From an uncultured Clostridia bacterium (GTDB lineage Bacteria > Bacillota > Clostridia > Christensenellales > Aristaeellaceae), in the NCBI GenBank assembly GCA_934647235.1, contig CAKUFG010000001.1, positions 1-64,000 of the forward strand: a DNA stretch of 64,000 nucleotides, written 5' to 3'. Of the stretch, positions 8,747 to 16,374 are shown one piece after another (the stretch's first letter is position 1; every line of letters begins with the position of its first letter). Both the position numbers and the translations under genes were made by a program. The notes beneath the pieces were generated by a model. The model was not told the origin of the DNA, did no database searches, and saw nothing but the letters and a program-made list of their open reading frames with translations.

Positions 8747-8856
8747 CGCTCGCTCCGTACACGCCGCCGCTGCGGATTACATATGAAGGGGCTGCGGCCC
8801 CTTCATGCATCCCAGGAGCTTTAACGAGGCTATTTTGACAAACTGTGACGCTTGCT
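8744..8856. repeat. 102-bp insertion flanked by an 11-bp direct repeat at the start of a small gene
   Basis: TGACGCTCGCT (8744-8754) and TGACGCTTGCT (8846-8856) are near-identical. The first is preceded by A, giving ATG directly on the ATPase stop; the second continues into the small membrane protein. Between them is a stretch with the strong stem GAAGGGGC-TGCG-GCCCCTTC (8785-8804). It looks as if about 100 bp was inserted with target duplication, or duplicated, just after the start codon. Confidence 0.55.
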
Positions 8857-9018
8857 ATCATCGGTCTGGTTATCGGTATTCTGGTTCTCTGCGCTAGCAT
8901 ATACTACCTGATCAAGGAAAAGAACGACCCCGAATCGTGCAGAATCTACGGCGTGATCAGCCTGCTTGGCGGCGCGCTGACGATCGGCATGATCGTAAAG
9001 CTGATTCTTTCCCTTTGA
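8845..9018 (+). CDS. Small two-helix membrane protein of unknown function
   Basis: 57 residues from a GTG at 8845: LAIIGLVIGILVLCASIYYL forms one membrane helix, a polar loop KEKNDPESC follows, and GVISLLGGALTIGMIVKLIL forms a second. I do not recognise it. It follows the metal ATPase, and the original start was probably the ATG at 8743 overlapping the ATPase stop, now separated by a 102-bp insertion containing a stop. The GTG has no clear ribosome site, so expression is doubtful. The intact hydrophobic frame with no stops suggests it was a real gene until recently. Confidence 0.5.
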   Translation: MTLAIIGLVIGILVLCASIYYLIKEKNDPESCRIYGVISLLGGALTIGMIVKLILSL

Positions 9019-9029
9019 TCCACAATGCA

Positions 9030-9066
9030 AACCGGCGGCCGGAATTCACTCCGACCGCCGGTTTTT
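9030..9066 (+). terminator. Terminator after the metal ATPase/small protein unit
   Basis: AACCGGCGG (9030-9038) pairs with CCGCCGGTT (9055-9063), followed by T5. The opposite strand has a shorter T-run and may serve the convergent MATE gene. Confidence 0.8.
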
Positions 9067-9079
9067 AAGCAACAGATTA

Positions 9080-10483
9080 TTACACACGTCCATCCACATG
9101 CGCATAGCCCGCCTTGCGCTCGCAGCGCTCGAGCCAGCCGCCTTTGAAATAATAGATGATAAACAGGATGGATGTAAACGACCAGGTGATGGGATAGCTC
9201 AGCAGCATAAAGCTGACCTCGGGCTTCATGGGTGCAATCAGCGTGACCCACACCACGCGCAGCACGCACACGCCAAACAGCGTCATCAGCATGGGAATCA
9301 GCGAGTCGCCCGCGCCGCGCACGGTACCCGCAAACACCTCCACGCCGATATAAGTACAATAGAACGGCGCCAGCAAGCGCAGCACCTGCATACCCTTTTG
9401 AATGACCACTTCTTCGTCCGTAAACAGGCGGTACAGCGTTTCGCCAAAGGTCAGCAGCAGGCCCGTCACCAGCAAGGTGGCAATGGTAGCCATCACCAGG
9501 CAGGTGCGAATGCTTTTGCGCATGCGGTCATACTTATGCGCGCCGAAGTTTTGCCCAACGAAGGTGGTAATGGTGACGCCAAAGGCGCTGATAGTCATCC
9601 AGAAGAAGCTGTCCAGCTTGCCATAGGCCGTCCAGGTAGCCATCATATCCGTGCCGAAGCGATTGATGCTGCTCTGGATCACCAGGTTTGACAGCGAATA
9701 CATCACCGACTGCAGGCCCGCCGGCAGGCCGATGCGGATGATGCGCGGCAGCAGATCGCCATGCAGGCGAATCTTGCGCCAATGCAGGCGCAGCGCCGGG
9801 GTGGCGTGCAACAGCGCTAGGATGACCAGCAGCGCGCTGACCGCCTGGCTGAAGATGGTAGCCAGCGCCGCGCCGGCCACGCCCATATTGGCATACAACA
9901 CCAGCACGATATCCAGCACAATATTGACCAGGCAGGCGCAGATCAGGAAATACAGCGGACGCTTGGAATCGCCCACCGCGCGCAGAATACCCGAGCCAAT
10001 GTTGTAGATGAGCGAAGGAATCATACCCGCAAAATAAATGCGGATATAGGTGGTGGCGTAGGCCATCACTTCCTCCGGCGTATCCATCAGCCGCAGAATG
10101 GCAGGCGATACGATAATGCCCGCGATGGACAAGATCAAGCCGCCGCCCAGGCCCATGGCAATGGCCGTGTGCACCGTGCGGCTGACGCCATCTTCCTCCC
10201 GCGCGCCGAAATACTGGGAGATGATCACCGTAGCGCCCGAGGACAGGCCCACAAAGAAGCCCACGATCAGGTTGACCAGCGTGCCGGTAGCGCCGCCGAC
10301 GGCCGCCAGCGCCTGCTTGCCCACAAACTTGCCCACCACCATTGCGTCCACGGTGTTATACAGCTGCTGAAAGAAGGTGCCCAGCAGAATAGGGAAAAAG
10401 AACAGCAGCATCTGCTTCCAGATCACGCCCTCGGTGATGCCATGCATATCCGCGGCGACGTCGTGCTTCTTGAAAACTGCCAT
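9080..10483 (-). CDS. MATE-family multidrug/toxin exporter
   Basis: 467-residue inner-membrane antiporter with twelve predicted helices in two matching halves. The N-terminal half has LLFFFPILLGTFFQQLYNTVDAMVVG and VGGATG; the second half repeats the pattern with GLPAGLQSVMYSLSNLVIQ, both typical of MATE (MatE) domains of the DinF/NorM type. Such pumps export cationic drugs or metabolites using Na+ or H+. AAAGGAG lies 9 bases upstream of the ATG at 10483. The gene stands alone between terminators, and no regulator or riboswitch is visible in the 100 bases upstream. The substrate is unknown. Confidence 0.93.
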   Translation of the reverse strand: MAVFKKHDVAADMHGITEGVIWKQMLLFFFPILLGTFFQQLYNTVDAMVVGKFVGKQALAAVGGATGTLVNLIVGFFVGLSSGATVIISQYFGAREEDGVSRTVHTAIAMGLGGGLILSIAGIIVSPAILRLMDTPEEVMAYATTYIRIYFAGMIPSLIYNIGSGILRAVGDSKRPLYFLICACLVNIVLDIVLVLYANMGVAGAALATIFSQAVSALLVILALLHATPALRLHWRKIRLHGDLLPRIIRIGLPAGLQSVMYSLSNLVIQSSINRFGTDMMATWTAYGKLDSFFWMTISAFGVTITTFVGQNFGAHKYDRMRKSIRTCLVMATIATLLVTGLLLTFGETLYRLFTDEEVVIQKGMQVLRLLAPFYCTYIGVEVFAGTVRGAGDSLIPMLMTLFGVCVLRVVWVTLIAPMKPEVSFMLLSYPITWSFTSILFIIYYFKGGWLERCERKAGYAHVDGRV

Positions 10484-10606
10484 CGTGAATGTACTCCTTT
10501 TGCGGCGCTCAAGGGCCGGCAGGGACTATCATATAGCACCAAGGATGGTTTGTCCATAGGGCGGCAATAAAATATTATTTTATTGATTGCCGTGCAGAAA
10601 TAAACC

Positions 10607-10642
10607 GCCCGCTTCCCCTGGTATTCTCAGGGATAAGCGGGC
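10607..10642 (-). terminator. Terminator of the polyamine transport operon
   Basis: GCCCGCTT (10607-10614) pairs with AAGCGGGC (10635-10642) and CCCTG with CAGGG inside it. On the minus strand it lies 26 bases after the potD stop and is followed by CGGTTTATTT. Confidence 0.7.
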
Positions 10643-10668
10643 AGCGTTTCCATATAAGAGCCTGCGTT

Positions 10669-11718
10669 TTACTGCGCCTTGGCGTTGGTCACTTCGTTCC
10701 ACAGGGTCACGTACACGTTCAGCCAGGCAGGATCAAGATCGTTGAAGTACTCGCAGCGGGCGAGCACCTCGTCGGAGGGGTTCATCACATAGCTTTCCTT
10801 GTACTCCTCGTCCATCAGCTCCAGCGCGCCGGTGTTGGGGGTTACATAGCCGATTTCCTCGCAGTTCCTGGCCGCGATGTCGGGGCGGCACAGGAAATCG
10901 ATGAATTTTTCAGCGTTGCTGATGTTGCGCGCAGCCTTGGGGATCACGGCGCAGTCCATCCACACGTTGCTGCCCTCATTGGGCACGGAATAGGCCAGAT
11001 CGGGGTTGAGGTTGATGGCATACTGCGCGTCGCCGGAATAAACAATCGCCAGCGCGGCCTCGCCGGCCACCATCTTGTCCTTGAATTCATCCAGGCCGTA
11101 GGCCTTGACCATGCCGGTCTGCTTCTGCTTGATCAGCAGATCCGCCGCAGCGCGCAGAGCGGTATAATCCGTGCTGTTCATGCCGTAGCCCTGATAGCGC
11201 AGGGCGATGCCCATCGCGTCGCGGATGCTGGACATCATCAGCACCTGACCGGCATACTTCTGGTTCCACAGCACGCCCCAGGTGGAAACGTCGGCTTCAT
11301 CCACCAGCTTGGTGTTGTACAGGATGCCCAGCGTACCGCCCATGTAGGGCACAGAGTGCTTGCTTTCGGGATCGTAGCTGGGGTTCATCAGCTCCTCGCG
11401 CAGGTACTTGCTGTTGGGGATGTTGTCATAATTGATTTCAGCCAGCAAGCCCTTGCCGTTCAGGCGCTCCACGCAGTATTCAGAGGGAAAAATCACGTCG
11501 AACGCGCCGGGATTGGCCTCCACCTGCACCAGCATATCCTCATTGGTGGTAAAACACATATAGTTTACAGTGATGCCCGTTTCCTGTTCAAACTGTTCGA
11601 TCACGGAGCGGTCGATATAATCCTCCCAGTTGAAGACGTTGACCACTTCCTTGGCGGCCATGCCGGCAGCAGGAATCATCAGGCACAGGGAGAGGATGGC
11701 GCAGAGCAGTTTTTTCAT
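10669..11718 (-). CDS. potD: Spermidine/putrescine ABC transporter, substrate-binding protein
   Basis: 349-residue exported binding protein for polyamine import. It begins with a signal peptide (MKKLLCAILSLCLMIPAAG, cleavage after AAGMA) without a lipobox, then VVNVFNWEDYIDRSVI, the N-terminal signature of PotD/PotF proteins. The later VPYMGGTLGILYNTKL segment and the WG motif are also typical. ATG 11718 is chosen because GGAGGT is 10 bases upstream and the signal peptide starts there; an ATG 18 bases earlier precedes the ribosome site. It is the last gene of a five-gene operon after potC. Confidence 0.93.
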   Translation of the reverse strand: MKKLLCAILSLCLMIPAAGMAAKEVVNVFNWEDYIDRSVIEQFEQETGITVNYMCFTTNEDMLVQVEANPGAFDVIFPSEYCVERLNGKGLLAEINYDNIPNSKYLREELMNPSYDPESKHSVPYMGGTLGILYNTKLVDEADVSTWGVLWNQKYAGQVLMMSSIRDAMGIALRYQGYGMNSTDYTALRAAADLLIKQKQTGMVKAYGLDEFKDKMVAGEAALAIVYSGDAQYAINLNPDLAYSVPNEGSNVWMDCAVIPKAARNISNAEKFIDFLCRPDIAARNCEEIGYVTPNTGALELMDEEYKESYVMNPSDEVLARCEYFNDLDPAWLNVYVTLWNEVTNAKAQ

Positions 11719-11741
11719 TGTTGGTTTTACCTCCATGTTTT

Positions 11742-12509
11742 TTAATTATTGTCAGCGGTGCGGCGGTTGACGATCATCAGCAATACCAGCAGCACCACAA
11801 ACATCAGGGAAGACAGGGCGTAGTAAACCGGGCTGATGCCCAGCTTGGTGGCCGAGTAAATCAGGGTGGAAAGGTTCTGCACCAGCGGGCTGGTGGTGAA
11901 ATAGCTGATCGTGAAATCATCCAGCGACAGCGTAAAGGCCAGCAGCGCGCCGGTGACGATGCCCTGCTTGCACTCCGGAATCAGCACATGCCACAGGGCG
12001 TATCCGGGCGTTGCGCCCAGATCCAGCGCGGCCTCATAGGTAAAGCGGTTCATCTGCTTCAGCTTTGGCAGCACGGACAGCACCACATACGGCACGTCAA
12101 AGGTGATGTGCGCCAGCGCCATGGTCACATAGCCGCGATCCACCTTGGCAAAGATGAAAAGCAGCATCAGCGAGATACCCGTTACGATATCAGGCATGGT
12201 GTTGGGCAGGTTGGTGATGGTCATCATCACGGCCTGCGGGCGCTTCTTCATGCTGTAAATGCCAATGGCCGCCAGCGTGCCCAGGATCGTCGCCGCGATG
12301 GTGGCAATGACGGCGATGGACACCGTAACCCACAGCGCGCTCATAATCGAGGAATTGCTGAACAGCTGCTCATACCAGTGGAAGGAGAAGCCCTCCCACT
12401 TGGCGCGGCTCTTGCCCGCGTTGAAGGACTGGCAGATCAGCACCACGATGGGGATGTACAGGAAGATCAGGATAATGGCCAGGTAGCACTTTTTGAAAAA
12501 CTGCTTCAT
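11742..12509 (-). CDS. potC: Spermidine/putrescine ABC transporter permease
   Basis: 255-residue membrane protein with six helices and a BPD_transp_1 domain. The EAA loop that contacts the ATPase reads EAALDLGATPGYALWHVLIP. MKQFFKKCYLAIILIFLYIPIVV matches PotC N-termini, including the FLYIPI motif. Its ATG overlaps the potB stop by 4 bases, so the two permeases are translationally coupled. Confidence 0.93.
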   Translation of the reverse strand: MKQFFKKCYLAIILIFLYIPIVVLICQSFNAGKSRAKWEGFSFHWYEQLFSNSSIMSALWVTVSIAVIATIAATILGTLAAIGIYSMKKRPQAVMMTITNLPNTMPDIVTGISLMLLFIFAKVDRGYVTMALAHITFDVPYVVLSVLPKLKQMNRFTYEAALDLGATPGYALWHVLIPECKQGIVTGALLAFTLSLDDFTISYFTTSPLVQNLSTLIYSATKLGISPVYYALSSLMFVVLLVLLMIVNRRTADNN

Positions 12510-13495
12510 ACGATGCCGCCTCCCTCGCCATTGGGATCCGCCTTACGCAGGATGGACAGAGAAATCAGAATCAGGATCATCATGATCAGCGACAGCGCGC
12601 TGCCCAGGTTCCAGTTGCCCGCCACCAGGAAGGTGGATTCAATCAGGTCGCCGAACATCTGCGTATTGCCGCCGCCCAGCACACGGGGAATAAAGAAGGT
12701 CGTTACCGAGGGCATGAACACCATCGTGATGCCACTGATAACGCCGGGAATGCTCAACGGCATGGTTACGCGCAGCAGGGTGCGAAGCTCGTTGCAGCCC
12801 AGATCCTGCGCCGCCTCGCCCAGCTTTGGATCGAGCTTGCTCAGCGACGTGTAAATCGGGAACACCATAAAGGGCAGGAAGTTGTACACCATGCCCAGCA
12901 GCACGGCGCTCTGGTTATACATCAGGTGCTTGCGCCCAATGCCGATCCATTCCAGAAAAGCGTTGATCAGGCCGTTATCCTCCAGCAGGCTCATCCAGGC
13001 GATGGTGCGCAGCAGGAAGTTCATCCACATGGGAATGATGAACAGCACCACAATGGTGGAGCCCATCTTCATCCTGCGGTCCGCCATGAACAGCGCGGCA
13101 GGATAGCCCAGCAGCAGCGATATGGCCGTGCACAGGAAGGCCATCCACAGCGAGTATACCAGCGTATCCACATTGACCGAGCCTCGGGCCACCGTGGCGG
13201 CCACCTCGTCCCCCGCCAGCGCGCGCAGGTTTTCGCGCATGCTGTTGTTGCTGTCCCAGAAGGAGCGGAAGTTATCCAGCGTGAACGCACCGTTGGTGTC
13301 GGTAAAAGCGTAATAGGCGATCAGGATACAGGGCAGCAGGGTAAACACCAGCATCCACAGCGTATAGGGCGCGGCGAACAGCGAGCGCTTGACCCCGTGA
13401 TGGCGGCGCACAGACAGCGCCACCAGCGCAATAAAGCACGCCAGCCCCGCGCCCATTGCCCAATAGGCCCAGGAGGGCAGCTGCATGTTCATCAT
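12506..13495 (-). CDS. potB: Spermidine/putrescine ABC transporter permease
   Basis: 329-residue permease partner of PotC. An extra N-terminal helix (residues 10-28) followed by a basic loop makes it about 40 residues longer than E. coli PotB. The PotB-typical LPCILIAYYAFTD, the long periplasmic segment, IPMWMNFLLRTIAW and the EAA loop EAAQDLGCNELRTLLRVTLP-like sequence are clear. Its start overlaps the potA stop by 4 bases and its stop overlaps potC. Confidence 0.92.
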   Translation of the reverse strand: MMNMQLPSWAYWAMGAGLACFIALVALSVRRHHGVKRSLFAAPYTLWMLVFTLLPCILIAYYAFTDTNGAFTLDNFRSFWDSNNSMRENLRALAGDEVAATVARGSVNVDTLVYSLWMAFLCTAISLLLGYPAALFMADRRMKMGSTIVVLFIIPMWMNFLLRTIAWMSLLEDNGLINAFLEWIGIGRKHLMYNQSAVLLGMVYNFLPFMVFPIYTSLSKLDPKLGEAAQDLGCNELRTLLRVTMPLSIPGVISGITMVFMPSVTTFFIPRVLGGGNTQMFGDLIESTFLVAGNWNLGSALSLIMMILILISLSILRKADPNGEGGGIV

Positions 13496-14553
13496 GGCGC
13501 AACGTCCTCCTTCATGGGGCGCATGATATGAATGTTGAAGGGCACAATGGCCAATCCCACGCGGGAGCCCGCAGGCTGCATGGTGGTGGAATGCACCTTC
13601 CAGGTAAAGTCGCCCGCGTCGATCATCATTTCATAATGCACGCCCTTGAACAGCACGCTGGTGACCGTGCCGGTCAGCTGGCCGATATCCTCGCCTACGA
13701 TCACAATATCCTCGGGGCGGATGACCACGTCCACCGGCGCGTTCTCGCCAAAGCCAGAGTCCACGCACGGGAAATCCACGCCGCTGAAGGACACTAGCTC
13801 GTCGTGCACCATCGTGCCGCGAATGATGTTGCTTTCGCCGATGAAGCGCGCCACAAAGGCGTTCTTGGGCTCGTCGTAGATGGTCTTGGGCGGGCCGATC
13901 TGCAGAATGCGGCCGCTGTTCATCACCACGATGGTATCGCTCATGGTCAGGGCTTCCTCCTGATCGTGGGTAACATAAATGAAGGTAATGCCCAGCTGCT
14001 GCTGCATGGATTTGAGCTCCAGCTGCATTTCCTTGCGCAGCTTCAGATCCAGCGCGCCCAGCGGCTCGTCCAGCAGCAGCACGTCCGGCTCGTTGACCAG
14101 CGCGCGGGCAATGGCGATGCGCTGCTGCTGACCGCCCGAAAGCGAATCCACGCTGCGCTTGCCATAGCCGGCCAGGTTGACCAGGCTCAGCATCTTATCC
14201 ACGCGGCGGTCGATTTCGCCGCGGCTCATCTTTTTGATCTTGAGGCCGAAGGCGATGTTGTCCCGCACGTTCAGGTGCGGAAACAGCGCGTACTTCTGGA
14301 ACACCGTATTGACGCGGCGCTTATAGGGCGGCACATCGGTGATGTCCTTGCCCTCGTAAATCACCCGGCCGGTGGTGGGATACTCAAAGCCGCCGATCAG
14401 GCGCAGCGTGGTGGTTTTGCCGCAGCCAGAGGGGCCCAGCAGCGTTAAAAACTCATTTTTCAGAATATACAGGTTGATATCTGACAGAACGGTAGCGCCA
14501 TCGTATTCCTTGGAGATGTTCTCCAGATGTATCATGCGCGGTGCTTCATCCAT
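13492..14553 (-). CDS. potA: Spermidine/putrescine ABC transporter ATP-binding protein
   Basis: 353 residues. ABC ATPase domain with Walker A GPSGCGKTT (about residues 39-47), signature LSGGQQQR, Walker B VLLLDEPLGALD and H-loop VTHDQ. After residue 240 comes a TOBE-type regulatory domain typical of PotA/MalK-type ATPases. AAGGAGAG is 8 bases upstream of ATG 14553. It follows the XRE-cupin regulator gene by 30 bases and overlaps potB. Confidence 0.94.
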   Translation of the reverse strand: MDEAPRMIHLENISKEYDGATVLSDINLYILKNEFLTLLGPSGCGKTTTLRLIGGFEYPTTGRVIYEGKDITDVPPYKRRVNTVFQKYALFPHLNVRDNIAFGLKIKKMSRGEIDRRVDKMLSLVNLAGYGKRSVDSLSGGQQQRIAIARALVNEPDVLLLDEPLGALDLKLRKEMQLELKSMQQQLGITFIYVTHDQEEALTMSDTIVVMNSGRILQIGPPKTIYDEPKNAFVARFIGESNIIRGTMVHDELVSFSGVDFPCVDSGFGENAPVDVVIRPEDIVIVGEDIGQLTGTVTSVLFKGVHYEMMIDAGDFTWKVHSTTMQPAGSRVGLAIVPFNIHIMRPMKEDVAP

Positions 14554-14583
14554 GGCGGCAGCTCTCCTTCACTGATGTATAGA

Positions 14584-15129
14584 TTAGAAGCTGGGCGGGG
14601 TGGATACCCACAGTACCCTTGCGGGGCGTTTGCCGGTATTGATCAGGCAGTGGGCGGCGGTGGGATGGATGCAGAAGCTGCCCCCCGTCTTGACCCGGAA
14701 TCTGCGCTCGCCCAGGCGCAGCGTAACGCTGCCCGAGAGCACATAGCCAAACTCCTCGCCCTCATGCGGCGGCATCTCCTGGGAGCTTCCGCCCGGGCCG
14801 ATCTGCATCAGGATCGGCTCCATATCGTTTTTCTGCGCGCTTGGCACCAGCCATACGATGCTGCCGCGCAGCGTTTCCTCGTTGGTTTTTTCAAACATGT
14901 CGGCGGGCTCAAAGACGATCTTTTCCTCCTGCTCCGCCTCGGAAAAGAAGGTTTTCAGATCGCTTCCCAGGCACTCCAGCATGTCCGTAAGCGTGGCGAT
15001 GGAGGGCGAGGCCAGGTTGCGCTCCACCTGCGAAATAAAGCCCTTGCTCAATTCGCACCGGTCGGCCATTTCCTCCTGGGTCAGATTGCGCTGTATTCGC
15101 AGGCGGCGAAGCTTTTCGCCGATGTCCAT
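14584..15129 (-). CDS. XRE-cupin transcriptional regulator of the polyamine operon (PuuR-like)
   Basis: 181 residues in two domains. Residues 3-60 are an Xre helix-turn-helix (LRRLRIQRNLTQEEMADRC, LSKGFISQVERN, PSIATLTDML). Residues 105-178 form a cupin fold with MPPHEGEEFGYVLSGSVTL and FCIHPTAAHCLINTG, expected to bind a small effector. This architecture is shared with PuuR and many clostridial PotABCD-linked regulators. ATG 15129 has AAAGGAG 8 bases upstream; the frame extends upstream only to a TTG without a ribosome site. As first gene of the pot operon behind three identical palindromes, it most likely represses its own operon and responds to polyamine or a related compound (inference). 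Confidence 0.9.
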   Translation of the reverse strand: MDIGEKLRRLRIQRNLTQEEMADRCELSKGFISQVERNLASPSIATLTDMLECLGSDLKTFFSEAEQEEKIVFEPADMFEKTNEETLRGSIVWLVPSAQKNDMEPILMQIGPGGSSQEMPPHEGEEFGYVLSGSVTLRLGERRFRVKTGGSFCIHPTAAHCLINTGKRPARVLWVSTPPSF

Positions 15130-15157
15130 GATATCGCTCCTTTTCAAGGTCGGGCAG

Positions 15158-15244
15158 GTTTAGATTTGCTAAACTTTTTGTCGCAGCGTTTGGTTTAGGT
15201 TTGCTAAACGCCGGATGACACTTTGCGGTTTAGAATTACTAAAC
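15158..15244. promoter_or_regulatory. Three 17-bp palindromic operators at exact 35-bp spacing
   Basis: GTTTAG-N5-CTAAAC occurs at 15158-15174, 15193-15209 and 15228-15244, centres 35 bp apart each time. The N5 parts are ATTTG, GTTTG and AATTA. All three lie in the leader between the regulator's promoter and its start codon. They are the obvious binding sites for the XRE-cupin protein. Confidence 0.85.
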
Positions 15245-15260
15245 CATAAAGCGCGAAGAA

Positions 15261-15289
15261 ATTAAACCATAACTTTGCCCGCATGTCAA
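15261..15289 (-). promoter_or_regulatory. Promoter of the XRE-potABCD operon
   Basis: Minus strand TTGACA (15289-15284), 17-base spacer, TTTAAT (15266-15261). Transcription would start near 15254, so the first operator lies about 10 bases into the transcript. Confidence 0.75.
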
Positions 15290-15310
15290 TATATGATCTG
15301 AAAAAAAGTG

Positions 15311-15362
15311 TTGCTTTTTGATGAAATCTATGATACCATCTTAATGGTCAAAGTTAGTCAGT
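15311..15362 (+). promoter_or_regulatory. ctsR operon promoter with CtsR heptad-repeat operator
   Basis: GGTCAAA (15346-15352), GTT, AGTCAGT (15356-15362) matches the CtsR site [A/G]GTCAAA-N3-[A/G]GTCAAA with two changes in the last half. A possible promoter is TTGCTT (15311-15316) with TACCAT (15334-15339) at 17 bases; the boxes are weaker than the operator. Confidence 0.7.
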
Positions 15363-15394
15363 AATTTTCTGACAGGCCAGGGAGTGATTCTCGT

Positions 15395-15880
15395 ATGAGA
15401 TTAAGCGATACCATCGAACAATTTATCAAGGACATGATCAGCGAGGAGCCGCAGGCCGAGGTAGACCTGAAGCGCAACGAGCTGGCCGCCTATTTCCATT
15501 GCGCGCCCTCGCAGATCAATTACGTCCTTTCCACCCGCTTTACGCCCGATCACGGCTACGTCACCAGCAGCCAGCGCGGCGGCGGCGGATATATCCGCAT
15601 CGTGCGCATTGTGCGCGGCGATCACGAGCAGCTGGCCTATCTGCTCAGCGACCGCATCGGCGACGCCATCACGGCGGGCGAAGCGCAGATTCTGTGCAGC
15701 CAGCTGGCCGAGCGCGGGGTGATTTCTCCCTCCGACGCGCAGCTGATGATCTCCGCCACCAGCCCCGCCGCGCTGGCCGTGCCCGTGACCGAAAGCGTGA
15801 AGGACGCGATGCGCGCGCGCATCCTGCGCAGCATGCTGCTCAGCATCGCGCAGCGCAGAAAGGAGGCTTCCGCCCCATGA
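15395..15880 (+). CDS. ctsR: Transcriptional repressor of class III heat-shock genes
   Basis: 161 residues, usual length. MRLSDTIEQFIKDMI, RNELAAYFHCAPSQINYVLSTRFT (winged helix) and the glycine-rich wing SSQRGGGGYIRI, which detects heat, are all CtsR signatures. It represses clp genes by binding the heptad repeat found 33 bases upstream, and is inactivated by heat and McsB-dependent degradation in relatives. GGAG lies 10 bases before ATG 15395. It is the first gene of the ctsR-mcsA-mcsB-clpC operon; its stop overlaps the mcsA start (ATGA). Confidence 0.95.
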   Translation: MRLSDTIEQFIKDMISEEPQAEVDLKRNELAAYFHCAPSQINYVLSTRFTPDHGYVTSSQRGGGGYIRIVRIVRGDHEQLAYLLSDRIGDAITAGEAQILCSQLAERGVISPSDAQLMISATSPAALAVPVTESVKDAMRARILRSMLLSIAQRRKEASAP

Positions 15881-16374
15881 TGTGTGAAGAATGCGGCAAG
15901 CGTCCCGCCCGCATGGCAGTGACCATGATTACCTCCGGCAAGGCGACTACCCGCCGCCTTTGTCCCCAGTGTGCCGCCCGTCTGCAGCGCGGCGACGCGC
16001 AAAGCGTGCAGACGGCGCTGCTGAGCGCGCTGGCGGGCGATAACCCACCAGCCCTTACCTGTCCCTGCTGCGGGCGCACAACGGAGCAGCTTCTGCATAC
16101 GGGGCGTCTGGGCTGTCCCGCCTGCTATGACGCCTTTACCCCGATTCTTGGCAAGCTTCTGATGCAGCTGGACGGCGTTTCCCAGCAGGAGCCGCCGCAG
16201 GCTGCGCCGCTGGCCGAAAACGCCCCGGCCAAGCTGGCGGCCGATCCCCGTGCGCAGCAGATCGAGCAGCTTCGCGGCGAGCTCTATCAGGCCGTCAGCG
16301 AGGAAAACTATGAGCGCGCCGCCGTGCTGCGCGATGAAATCCGCACCCTGGAAAGCGAGGCGGAGCAGCCGTGA
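15877..16374 (+). CDS. mcsA: McsA zinc-binding activator of the protein arginine kinase
   Basis: 165 residues. Four CxxC pairs (CEEC, CPQC, CPCC, CPAC at about residues 3-6, 29-32, 66-69, 84-87) form the zinc-binding part, and the C-terminal YQAVSEENYERAAVLRDEIR is a UVR motif that contacts ClpC. McsA activates McsB and senses thiol or metal stress in Bacillus. AAGGAGG lies 10 bases upstream; the ATG overlaps the ctsR stop, and the mcsA stop overlaps the mcsB GTG. Confidence 0.93.
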   Translation: MMCEECGKRPARMAVTMITSGKATTRRLCPQCAARLQRGDAQSVQTALLSALAGDNPPALTCPCCGRTTEQLLHTGRLGCPACYDAFTPILGKLLMQLDGVSQQEPPQAAPLAENAPAKLAADPRAQQIEQLRGELYQAVSEENYERAAVLRDEIRTLESEAEQP

